The notes under the pieces were generated by a model. It saw only the letters and a program-made list of their open reading frames with translations. It ran no database searches and was not told where the DNA came from. This document shows positions 55,535 to 64,000 of a stretch of DNA of 64,000 bases, in pieces (the first letter of the stretch is position 1; each line of letters opens with the position of its first letter). The position numbers and the translations under genes were made by a program. The DNA is taken from contig NC_090750.1 in assembly GCF_036898095.1 (NCBI RefSeq), positions 85,966,893 through 86,030,892 of the forward strand, given 5' to 3'. The DNA comes from Palaemon carinicauda. Lineage: Eukaryota; Arthropoda; Malacostraca; Decapoda; Palaemonidae.

Positions 55535-56130
55535 TATATGTAAAAATTTTTCTTGTTTATGTATATATTTGAGTATAGAAATCAGTATGTTTCCTTTACA
55601 GAATTCGTGCTTGTGTGTGTAGTGTACGATATCTCCGTGGAACCCTCGGCAGTTAGGCCACCACGGTGTAATTTCATGGGTCGCGATCGAGTTTGACTAC
55701 GGTCTCTCTCTCTCTCTCTCTTGAGGTCGTTCACCCTTTACTACGTTTTACCTTTACTACGTCTGAGTAGCTTCCTTCCCGCGTGGGTGGGGTTGCTACG
55801 CCGTACATTTTGTTTCAATTAATTTATGAATCTAATTGTATTTGTTGACTTTTCAGTTTTTGTAGAACGATTCCTTTCGGGGTTTTCGTTCTTCATTTAG
55901 TGAACATTCATATTTAAATTACATAATTATAATTGTTATAATTCTGTGTTTGTTACAACTCTCCTTCTGTGAGTGTAAGTGATTTTGAGGGCACATGCCT
56001 GTTGTGTAATTCTTGTGTTCTTTTCCCTCGGAATTCCTCTTCGGAGTCTTCCCGGGGCGAATGAATGCTAACTATTGATTTTTGTTTTTTATTTTTCACA
56101 GTTAACGATCTAGTTTCGTTTCTGTAATGT
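55535..56130 (+). other. 5' leader of element F (right of the Tigger)
   Basis: Continues element F after the TA duplication. It includes a short (CT)n run at about 55705-55721. No gene is seen. Confidence 0.6.
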
Positions 56131-56520
56131 GGCAATGAAGCGAGCTGTTTTGTTGGGGCCTGGGGAATCTGCTGTTGCTGCCTCCCCTATAGATCTTCGT
56201 CAGGGGTGTGTCTCCTTCTCCTGGAAGTGCTCCCGTGACGACTGACAGCTCTCCAGTTCATTTTAGAACACTCAGGAGGCTCGCCTCCTTGGGTGAGTAA
56301 CTTCCCTTCCGAGGGAAGATTTCCCGTCCAGGCTTGAGTTTTTTCCCTTCGGGGGTAACTCCTCTTGCCTTTTTTTCGTGCGACTATGCTCTTGGTGCTG
56401 AGCGGTCGCACCTGCAGTTACGCTCAAGGGGCTGAGCAACTGCAGGAGCCCCTCTTCGGAGGATTGCTCTTTGACCCGTCTCTTCTACGAAGTGTTCCTC
56501 TTTCGTTCGCGAGGGAGGAC

Positions 56521-57065
56521 ACTCATAGAGACTCCTCTTCGGAGGACTCTTCTGCTGTTGTTGCTGATGTTGCTGAAGGCTCAGTCCCCTTTGGGGGGCT
56601 TCCAAGTCCTACAGTCTCTCCTGCGAGTGCTTCTCCCCCGGGGGGGGGGGAGTTCACAACAGAGACTCCTCTTCGGAGGACTCCGTCTGCTGTTGTTGCT
56701 GTTGTTGCTGAAGGCTCAATCCCCTTCGGGGGGCAGCTGAACCCTACGGTCTCTCCCGCGAGTGCTTCTCCCCCGAGGGGGAGTGCACCACAGAGACACC
56801 TCTTCGGAGGCCTCCGTCTGCTGTTGTTGCTGAAGCCTCTGTTCCCTTCAGGGGGCAGTTGAGCCCACGGTCTCTCCTGCGAGTGATTCTCCCTTTGGGG
56901 GAGTTCACCACAGAGACTCCTCTTCGAAGGACTCCTCCTGCTGTTGTTGCTGTTGTTGCTGAAGGCTCAGTTTCCCTTTGGGGATAGCTGTTGCCTACGG
57001 TCTCTCCTGCAAGTGACTCTTCCCCTCGGGGGAGGTCACGTTCAGAGACTCCTCTTCGGAGGTCG
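56521..57065. repeat. About 130-bp tandem repeat in element F
   Basis: 'gagactcctcttcg.agg' recurs near 56528, 56664, 56796, 56914 and 57044, spaced 118-137 bp, each followed in most copies by 'ctgttgttgctg' and 'ctccc...gggggag' motifs. Length changes are partly in multiples of three, consistent with a former coding repeat. Confidence 0.8.
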
Positions 57066-57944
57066 GAGGGTGTTGCACCTGTCCGAGGTCGTCTTCATCT
57101 TTGTTCGACGTTCTACGCAGAGGACCCTCCTCGACGAGTACCGACCATTGCTGCTGCTTCTCCTGCCAGATCTTCTAATCTTCACCTCCGTTCCTGGACG
57201 CAGATGCGCAGTGGGCGCCAACACACCCCGTTTACAATGGGCACTGGTACCTTTGGGTCTAAGGGGCTTATTCCACAGTGTGGGTAAGTCCCTTAAGTGC
57301 CAGGTTTTTTCCTGCGCGCCCACGATCTCCTGCGCGCAGTAGCGCTAGCGCTCACCTGCTTTGGACCACGATCTCCGGTAGCTGAGTCTCGCCGTAGATC
57401 TTCTTCCTGCTCGCCAGCGCTCATCTGTCCTTCTGGGCGCCAGCTCTCTTCAGTGCTCACCTGTTCTTCTGTGCGCCAGCTCTCTTCAGTTCGCCAGCGC
57501 ACATCTGCGCGCCCTTTCCTGCTACGCGCCAATGGGCGCCAACGGTTTTCCTGAACGCCCAGGATCGCCTGCTTGGCAGCTCGCGTCAGCGCTCTCCTTC
57601 CTGATGCACCTGTGCGCCTTCTGATTAGCGCGATGCGCGCTAACGTTCGCCCTCTCGCCCACGATCTATCAGACCTGGACACAGGCAAAAAGTCTTCCTG
57701 TCGCCTTCTCGCCGTCAACCTTCTCTAGTTTCTTACGCGTCAGCAATCTCCTAAGCGCCCGCGCGATTCTTCGCCTGCTCGCTAGCATTTTTAACGCACC
57801 ACCGCCGCTCGCCAACGCGCCATCGCTTGCCATCGCTTGCCAACACGCCATCGCTTGCCAACACGCCTTCACTCACGTTCGGGCCATCGCTCGTCAACGC
57901 GCCATCACCCGCCTATGCGCCATTCCCGGCCGCCTGCGCTCACC

Positions 57945-58200
57945 CTCGCGACCGCGCACCAACGTGCCCGCGCACCAACGTGCCCGCGCGACCGCGCGAC
58001 CGCGCACCAACGTGCCCGCGCGACCGCGCACCAACGTGCCCGCGCGACCGTGCACCAACGTACCCGCGCGACCGCGCACCAACTTGCCCGCGCACCAACG
58101 TGCCCGCGCGACCGTGCACCAACGTACCCGCGCGACCGCGCACCAACTTGCCCGCGCGACCGCGCACCAACGTGCCCGCGCGACCACACGCCCACATGCC
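57945..58200. repeat. 24/16-bp GC-rich minisatellite in element F
   Basis: Units of 'accaacgtgcccgcgcgacc' (24 bp with 'gcgc'; some 16-bp short units), about 10-11 copies. All overlapping ORFs here (Arg/Ala/Pro-rich on both strands) come from this array. Confidence 0.9.
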
Positions 58201-58499
58201 CTCGCGCATGCGCACCCATGTTCGCCCGCTCGCGAACCAACGGTGTTCCATCGCGCCAGCACGATTCCTGCCAGTAAGCCATCGCTCGCCTGCGCACTAT
58301 CGGATTCTGACCGCCAGCTTTCGCCCTTCCAACCACGCTCGCCCTCCTTCTGCGCTCCCTCGCGCACTTTCGTCTGCATGCCCACGCGTTTGCGTCCGCG
58401 TTCAGCCAAGGATATCGCGCCTCGCTCTTAACATTTCTCCTCCACTGTCAGAGAATCCATTATCGCTGAGCCTCTATGCCATGGGTCGGCAAGAGGTTT

Positions 58500-61230
58500 C
58501 ACCCGTTGGGCAGAAGGAGCCATGCTTTAGGAGAAGGTCCTCCATAGGGTCGTCGACGGCTTCCCCCCCCGGCTTCTTCAGTCAATCCTTTCTTGTAGGA
58601 AAGCATCTGAGACGGGAGCTCCGTCGTCGACCTCTCAGCTCTGATCAAGTTTGTCGAACAAACTTCGTCCAGCGTGGAACAGCAGAGTCGATCAGACTGG
58701 TAACGAGACCGCAAGACTCCTTATGCCCTGGATCGGAAGGACGGGTACTTCTAGGTCCCATTCCATCCATCTTCCAGGAAGCACTTGGAATTCAGCCTAT
58801 ACTACAGATGTTCCTGCTTAAGATGCTGTGTGGCGATCCCGCCACAGCATCACAGGTTTTCACCAGAGAACTCTCCCTGCTTTCCTCATGGCCGATCAGG
58901 AGCAGGCTTCCGCCTCCTTCGCTTTTTGGAGGTCTGTCCAACTCCTGTAGTCTTGGGTTCGACCTTCTTCAACACCGGGACAAGCTTCCGGGACTTTACC
59001 AAGAGTGAGGGATTATGGTAATTTGCTAGGAGCCTTCTCTACTTCTGCCTCAACATCTGGAACATCTAGCCATGATATTGACTCCTTCTCCGAGCCTTCC
59101 CTTCAGTTGACTGTGGCATGGCTGAGGAGAGTCGCAGAACCTTTTCTCAGTAAAGGAGAGCTTTCAGCCCTATCTTGGAATATTTCCTGGGTCTCCTTTC
59201 CTCATTGACCCGTCTACGTCCCGAACTGGCGCCTCAGGGTAAGTTCCCTGTTAGGCGGCCCAAGTTCCGGTGGAATCAAAGCAACGATTAACTGGACTTT
59301 CTGGCCCCTATGGGACCAGCGGAACGATTAGACCTGCAATGGGTGTTGACCTGTGGAACCTCTTGCATGGGAGTGGATATTCTCGTCCTTTCCCCGCATT
59401 TGATGCTGTTCTCGGACTTGTCAAAGAAAAGGGGGGCAGCCATGTTCCGGTTCAGGCCTATGGTCAGGACCTGAGGGGTACCTCCTCATCATTCAGGTAG
59501 GCTTAGAGGCCGTATTCTGGTCCTTCTACAGATCCTACAGATCCTGCCAAGTCGCTCCGTGCACGACAACTCCATGGTACTGGCGTATTCCAACCAGCAG
59601 GGAGGTACATTTTCATACTTTCGCATCTTGCGGTAGGGATACCGAGATGATCCGAAGTCCACTCGATACTGCTGTTGGCTCGCTCATTCCGGGCAGAGGA
59701 ATGTTCTCTCTGACAATCTGAGCAGAGCCTCACAGATAGAGAGCACCTGGGGGTCTTTGGCCTCTAGTAACCAGCAAGTCCTGGCCTGGCGGACCTGATC
59801 ACGACAGCCTGGAACTTCAAGCTTCCGCTGTACTTCCCCTCAGTCTCAGACCCCAAGACTCTTTGGCAAGATGCTTTCCGGTGACGGTGGGACAGCATCG
59901 ACGCCTACGTCTTCCCACCTTTGTTGTCTGTTGAGGAGGGGTCTCAACGAGACCAGGTTGTCTGTCAACTTTTTGATGGCCCTGAGAGCTCCGCTGCAAC
60001 TATACGCAGTACGGTTTCCGGACCTTCTGCATCCCCTGACGGAACTCCCGGGAGAGCTTCTTCCACGACACAGGCTACTCAAACAACCACACTACAACAT
60101 TCTTCACAAGCAGTAGCATCGCTTCGGCTTCACGCCTGGAGACATTACGCCGCCTCCTCACGAAGAGACAACCCGCAACAGGTGCGGAGCGGAGGTCGCG
60201 TCACCTGCGATAGTCATCCGCAGGGGTCTACCAGGCGAAGTGGAGAGTCTTCTGTGGTTGGTGTCATGGGAGGAGAACCTCTTCCCTTGAGGCCTCTACT
60301 TCAGCAATAACGGAGTTATTGCTTATCGGCGGGAGGAAACTCTTTTCCACTCTCGGCAGTGAAGCCTATCGCTCAGCCTTTCCCTGGCCTTCAGGCTGAG
60401 AGGAATAGGTTTTTTCCTTCCTGCTGGATCTTTCTTTGCTCATGCGAAGCTACGAATGTACCTGCCCAGTCGGAGTGAGACCTCCTCCATGGAGCATGGT
60501 TCGGACTCTTAAGTCCCTTAAGAGATCTTCTTACGAACCATTACGTCAGGCTTCTGATCGTCGTCCGTCTTGGAGGACGGTGCTCCTGCTCGCTCTGGCC
60601 TCGGCCAGTGTGTAGGCAATCTTCATGGTCTCGTACGACTCCGCCCTTTCAAGAGAATAGAGGGAGGTAACATTCAGGTTCGCTCCTGAGTTGTTTTCTA
60701 GGCTCAGAATCTTGGAGTCCCGGACCTTCGGTTCGACTCCTTCAAGATTTCGAGTCTCCGCTCTGTATCAGATGACCCAGACCTTCTCCTTCTTGCCAGT
60801 AAAGGAACCGAGGGGTTATCTTTGAGAACAGCTGCAGTTTGGCCTCACGTGCAAGCCGGTTTGGGAGCACAGGAAGGACACAGGGGAGAGTCACCAGTAT
60901 ACCTTTTCAGCTCGGACTCAAGGGCATTCATCTCGACCTGAATCCAGACCCTCCCCCGTCACGTCGCCCTACAGCACGATGTCGGATACATCGCAACGTC
61001 CCTCGCCTTCAAGAAGAACCACTCTGTGACGCAGGTGCTACAAGCTGGAGTCTGGAAGCGTCTAATGAACTTCGCAGCCCACTTCCTGCAGGACGTGACC
61101 CACAGGGGTATCGATACGTTTCTATCGCTCTGTGGTGGCTACACAACAGCTGGTCTAACCTCAGGCTCCTTTTTGGACAGGTAGCAGAAGGTTGAGGGCA
61201 TTGTTACCAGGTTTTAGACTGCATGAACGG
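58500..61230 (+). pseudogene. RNase H / methyltransferase-like / YR remnant of element F
   Basis: Read across frames: RNase H-like 'LMLFSDLSKKGWGAMF' (59402-59450) and 'SVHDNSMVLAYSNQQGG' (59552-59602); methyltransferase-like 'WNFKLPLYFPSVSDPKTLW' (59812-59868) and 'DAYVFPP' (59900-59920); YR core-binding and catalytic regions from about 60190. The YR boxes read 'HDVGYIATS' (about 60977-61003; HxxR has Gly for Arg) and 'FAAHFLQDV' (about 61073-61099; His for the catalytic Tyr). No RT palm motif was found, so that part seems deleted. Many stops. Confidence 0.75.
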
Positions 61231-61625
61231 AAGAAGTATGTCTGGCCCTTACTTCTTTCTTCATCGTCCCCTCTACTGGGGAAGCAGCATCCTGGTCTCT
61301 GCATAGCTGACCTCAAACCTCTGCAGGTAAACCATGCTTCCTTGTGTTCCAAGTATTGAGATAATACTGTCGCGTCCCCCATACCCTGACGAGGTGGTAT
61401 TGGGAATGTCCTAACCCAGAGTTCCATCTGGAACTCCAGGTCAACTGCCTAGGACGGGTCACACTTTCTTCCTTCACACACAAGTTCCTTGCTCCTTTCG
61501 GAGCAAGGAACTTGTGAGGTTCAGGGACTCCTTTTCTCGAGTGCGACTCACTTGGATTCTGAGTCCCCGGGTAAGCCAAAGCCAGTATGGCTGGGGACTT
61601 TCCATCCTTCCTAAGGGGTAAGTCA

Positions 61626-61726
61626 CCCAATGTAAATAGCGTGGTTTGTATTTCGGTTACGGAACAAATGACAAATTCGGAGATAATTTGTATTTTTCCT
61701 AACCATACAAACCTTAGCTATTTACA
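61626..61726 (+). repeat. ICR of element F
   Basis: Left half (to 61665) is the reverse complement of the left tail ('ggtttgtatttcggttacgg'); the right half is the reverse complement of the right tail ('gacaaattcggagataattt'). Confidence 0.88.
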
Positions 61727-61774
61727 CATAATTGCCTGCCAGCCCTGTCCCCCAAGTCAAGTCCTACCTCTAAG

Positions 61775-61979
61775 TGAAGTGAGACATTTCACCGGTGTGT
61801 GAGGGGGGAGGGGTAGCAAGCTACCCCTCCCCCTACCCCTGCTAACTAGCGTGGGGTAGTAAACCCTCATTAAAATCTAATGGCTCGTCAATTTCAGCTA
61901 CGCCGAAAGTAAACCCAATGTAAATAGTTAAGGTTTGTATGGTTAGGAAAAATACAAATTATCTCCGAATTTGTCATTT
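61775..61979 (-). repeat. Right ITR of element F
   Basis: Inverted copy of 45043-45197 plus a longer tail ending 'cgaatttgtcattt'. Confidence 0.87.
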
Positions 61980-62710
61980 TTGAGCTTTAATGGCATTCAC
62001 TTGTCTAAAACAACTCCAGTTAATTCTCTCCACTGTTGTAATGCTTCTTTCAGTCTCTGTCTTACTACTTGTTCAGTGCCTTACTCCTTTGCTATTTTGA
62101 TCCCAGTTGTTAAATTAATTGTTTTGTTTTAGCTCTGTACCATCTTCTATTTGTATGTTTAATTCTTCATGTCCTCTACTGCTAATCATTAGTTCTATTT
62201 TTTCAGTGTTCACCTTTAATCCTTTCCTTTCTAGGGCTTCTTTCCATGCTAAAAACCATTTTTAAAGGTCTTCGTCTGTGTTTAGTATCATGATTAAATC
62301 ATCCACAATCATCAGCTCCCACAATTCTTTATTTTTCCACGATTCAGATGTCAAAGTGCCTGTAATGACGAAGAACAAGAAAGGACTCAGCTGATCGTGA
62401 AGAAGTTCATCCTCCAAAGGGAATGCTTCAGTATCCATATATTTTATCTGTACTATGGGTCTTGCCCCCTCACACATCATCTTCACTAACCGTACCAACT
62501 TCTCTGGTACTCCTCCCTTTCTCAAACACTTATAGACTAACCATCTTGGTACTCTTGTCATATGCCTTTTCAAGGTCCGCAAAACATATTAGCTTTCCTG
62601 TTTCCATCTAGGTACTTCTCTTGGACTTGTCTCACTTTAACAATAGCATCCACTGTGCTTTTTCTTTTCATATTATGATGGAATAATCTGTAACTTTATT
62701 AGAATTCCCA
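61980..62710 (-). mobile_element. RTE-like LINE, 5' part of the retained fragment
   Basis: In reverse, 62710-62262 reads RT motifs 'KRKSTVDAIVKVRQVQEKY', 'VYKCLRKGGVPEKLVRLVK' and 'ELWELMIVDDLIMI' (catalytic YADD degraded to IVDD). It continues with 'GLKVNTEKIELMISSRGHEE' to 'MPLKLK' at 61985, where element F interrupts it. The 3' part is at 44613-45017. The copy is 5'-truncated near 62710. Confidence 0.8.
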
Positions 62711-62901
62711 ATATTCCCAATCACTGTTGACAAAAGTCTACTATATTTGCATTGTAAAAAATGTTATGTTGAAGATGAAGCTTCTGTTCTTGCTTATTTA
62801 TTGCTAATAACAGTATTTGAACCAAGATTTGTATAATTTATTGTATCAAAGGCAAGTAAGTTAAAACTTTTTTTTTTTTACATTAAAACTTTTTTTCACA
62901 G
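62711..62901. other. Intron end upstream of exon 62902
   Basis: AT-rich, ending in a pyrimidine tract ('ttttttcacag'). Nothing else is seen. Confidence 0.6.
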
Positions 62902-63042
62902 GGAGAATTGGAAATACATGAAAACAGTGTCCATGGGATCCGAATCAAGTGTGATATTTGCAGTGATACATTTGCGTTTTCTAAGTCCTTGAGGAACCAT
63001 CATTTACGAAAACATAATAATTCTACAAGCTTTTCATGTGAG
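62902..63042 (+). CDS. C2H2 zinc-finger gene exon (second half of finger 4, finger 5, start of finger 6)
   Basis: 141 nt, acceptor 'tttcacag' ending at 62901 and donor 'gag|gtatga' at 63042; phase 0 on both sides. It begins 'GELEIHENSVHG', the His half of finger 4 begun in the 41229 microexon. Then comes finger 5 ('CDIC' x12 H x4 H) and 'FSCE', the first Cys of finger 6. The intron on its left is 21.6 kb and holds the nested LINE/DIRS/Tigger/DIRS stack. Confidence 0.87.
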
Positions 63043-63512
63043 GTATGACTAGTATGAATATGCTTTTCTCAACTTTATTTTTTTTTTTTTTTACTTTACG
63101 TTCAATAGTCATTCATGTTACTTATTCAGAACAAAAAATATCCCCTTTTGTTCTTTTTTTTATGTCGACTAACTCCCAAAATTGTGGGAAGTGCCATGGT
63201 AGATTGATAGATAAAATTGTTTCTCCATAAAAAATTATGAGGTAACTAAAATTTCTTCTCTATTATAAATCTTTTAGTCATTAACCTGTTTTTGAGAATT
63301 TTCAGTTTAGGGGTATTAATTCATTAGTAATTTAATTTTACGTAAACTATCAATATCAATTGTGTACTGTACTTGCTTCCAAATTACTGTTTCACAACTT
63401 TCTGTCACCCTTGTTAGTAATGAAAATGCTGAAAAGTCATCAGATTTGACTAATCCTTTATGATAGCAAAGTATTTGGTAAACTAATTATATTCCTTTTT
63501 CATTATTTGCAG

Positions 63513-63660
63513 TTTTGTGGAAAGCATTTCAAGTCGAGGGGTAATTTGTGGACGCATCGATTAAGTCACATGGATAGTGCCCGAAAACATGAGTGCCCGC
63601 ATTGCTCACAACGTTTTATTTCCAAGACAAAACTGAACAATCATCTCCAGACTCATTCAG
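63513..63660 (+). CDS. C2H2 zinc-finger gene exon (rest of finger 6, finger 7)
   Basis: 148 nt, acceptor 'atttgcag' ending at 63512 and donor 'cag|gtaatt' at 63660/63661. It starts 'FCGKHFKSRGNLWTH', joining 'SCE' of the previous exon to form C-EF-C of finger 6 (H x3 H). Finger 7 is 'CPHC' x12 H x3 H and ends 'THSG', the usual start of an inter-finger linker, so more fingers or another domain should follow outside the window. Exit phase is 1. Confidence 0.87.
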
Positions 63661-64000
63661 GTAATTATTATTTGCTAATTTAGTCTAACCACCCAGTAGG
63701 GATTATTGAGAGCTGTCTCATTCAGGTAATAAGTCCTAAGTTATGATGAAAGAGAAGTACATTGCACAGAGAAGCACCATTGTTGGATAGATGTAAAGGT
63801 GGTGCCGGGTAAAGTCAAATTATGTGATTGTATTATTCATAATGAGCCCTTTTTTTAATCGAACAAGTATGACTTCATGGCTGTTTTAGGAGAAATGATA
63901 GAGCTTGAGTTTATGGAATACTTGCTACATGAAGAAATAGTATATGTTAATTATCAGAATTACTTTAACAAAGAAGTGTTCTGTATTTATAATTTTATGG
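63661..64000 (+). other. Intron start after finger 7
   Basis: AT-rich, no certain exon. An acceptor-like 'ctgttttag' ends at 63899 and the phase-compatible frame is open to the window edge, but the sequence is not finger-like and is not claimed as coding. Confidence 0.5.

Larger units (their letters stand above)
56131..58490 (+). pseudogene. gag: Gag-like remnant of element F with repeat arrays
   Basis: Starts near an ATG at 56134 ('MKRAVLLGPGESAVAASP') and breaks within about 40 codons. The middle is a protein-level repeat of about 44 residues (motifs 'SSEDSSAVVADVAEG', 'FGGLPSPTVSPASASPP') encoded by a roughly 130-bp tandem repeat, followed by Arg/Pro-rich GC-rich sequence and a 24-bp minisatellite. 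Assignment to gag is by position and by the Ser/Pro-rich composition typical of DIRS gag linkers; no cysteine cluster is visible. Confidence 0.5.
45018..61979 (+). mobile_element. Old DIRS-type element F, split by a Tigger transposon
   Basis: Left ITR 45018-45197, right ITR 61775-61979, ICR 61626-61726. Removing the Tigger at 45303-55534 leaves about 6.7 kb, the normal DIRS size. The ICR is the exact kind of joined complement of the two unequal tails. Coding is decayed: repetitive gag, RNase H, methyltransferase-like region and YR with many stops; I see no YLDD. It is inserted in a minus-strand LINE without target duplication. This is a different family from A-E. Confidence 0.88.

Noticed and set aside
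57827..59008. 393-residue Arg/Pro/Thr-rich ORF
   Set aside because: Largely built on the GC-rich 24-bp minisatellite of decayed element F; no domain, and opposite-strand frames are equally open.
63900..64000. Possible next exon after finger 7 (acceptor 'ctgttttag', frame open to the edge)
   Set aside because: The translated sequence is Tyr/Asn/Phe-rich with no finger or linker after 'HSGE', and 100 nt of openness is weak evidence.

Overview
The window looks like nuclear DNA of a decapod crustacean (shrimp, crayfish or crab). This is inferred from spliced C2H2 zinc-finger exons, long dinucleotide tracts, a pogo/Tigger-type transposon, RTE-like LINEs and above all at least six DIRS-type tyrosine-recombinase retrotransposons, a class known to be abundant in decapods. 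No species is claimed.

Host gene. One gene on the + strand can be assembled from five exons with matching splice phases (18223-18449, 21048-21921, 41229-41296, 62902-63042, 63513-63660). It encodes a protein with at least seven C2H2 fingers and a long acidic linker, and continues beyond both window edges. Its two large introns (about 19.3 and 21.6 kb) are filled with transposons; a 68-nt microexon at 41229 sits between them and supplies half of a zinc finger.

Transposon layout. 1-2771: LINE 3' end and diffuse repeats. 2772-9543: DIRS element A (+). 9544-18020: remnant of an older DIRS family ('Z') holding DIRS element B (+, 9830-16373), the only copy with all three ORFs, both terminal repeats and the internal complementary region (ICR) intact. 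22796-29330: DIRS element C (+). 29380-34440: LINE remnant, a 499-bp Tigger deletion derivative and decayed sequence. 34445-41120: DIRS element D (-), a defective mosaic. 41300-44245: second Z-family remnant. 44613-62710: a nested stack: a minus-strand LINE split by old DIRS element F (45018-61979), itself split by a Tigger transposon (45303-55534), itself split by DIRS element E (48916-55350). All of this lies inside one intron of the zinc-finger gene.

How the DIRS parts work together (family knowledge applied to what is seen): gag, then an overlapping RT/RNase H/methyltransferase-like ORF in the +1 frame, then a tyrosine recombinase (YR) back in the gag frame, bounded by inverted terminal repeats (ITRs) with unequal outer tails. 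A short ICR near the 3' end is the reverse complement of both outer tails joined together, as expected for DIRS replication through a circle. Copies A-F share this plan. A has two nonsense codons in RT, C has indels in RT and a stop in gag, and D and E lack the RT core but keep perfectly matching ITRs, suggesting they were moved in trans. F is an old copy with a mutated recombinase active site.
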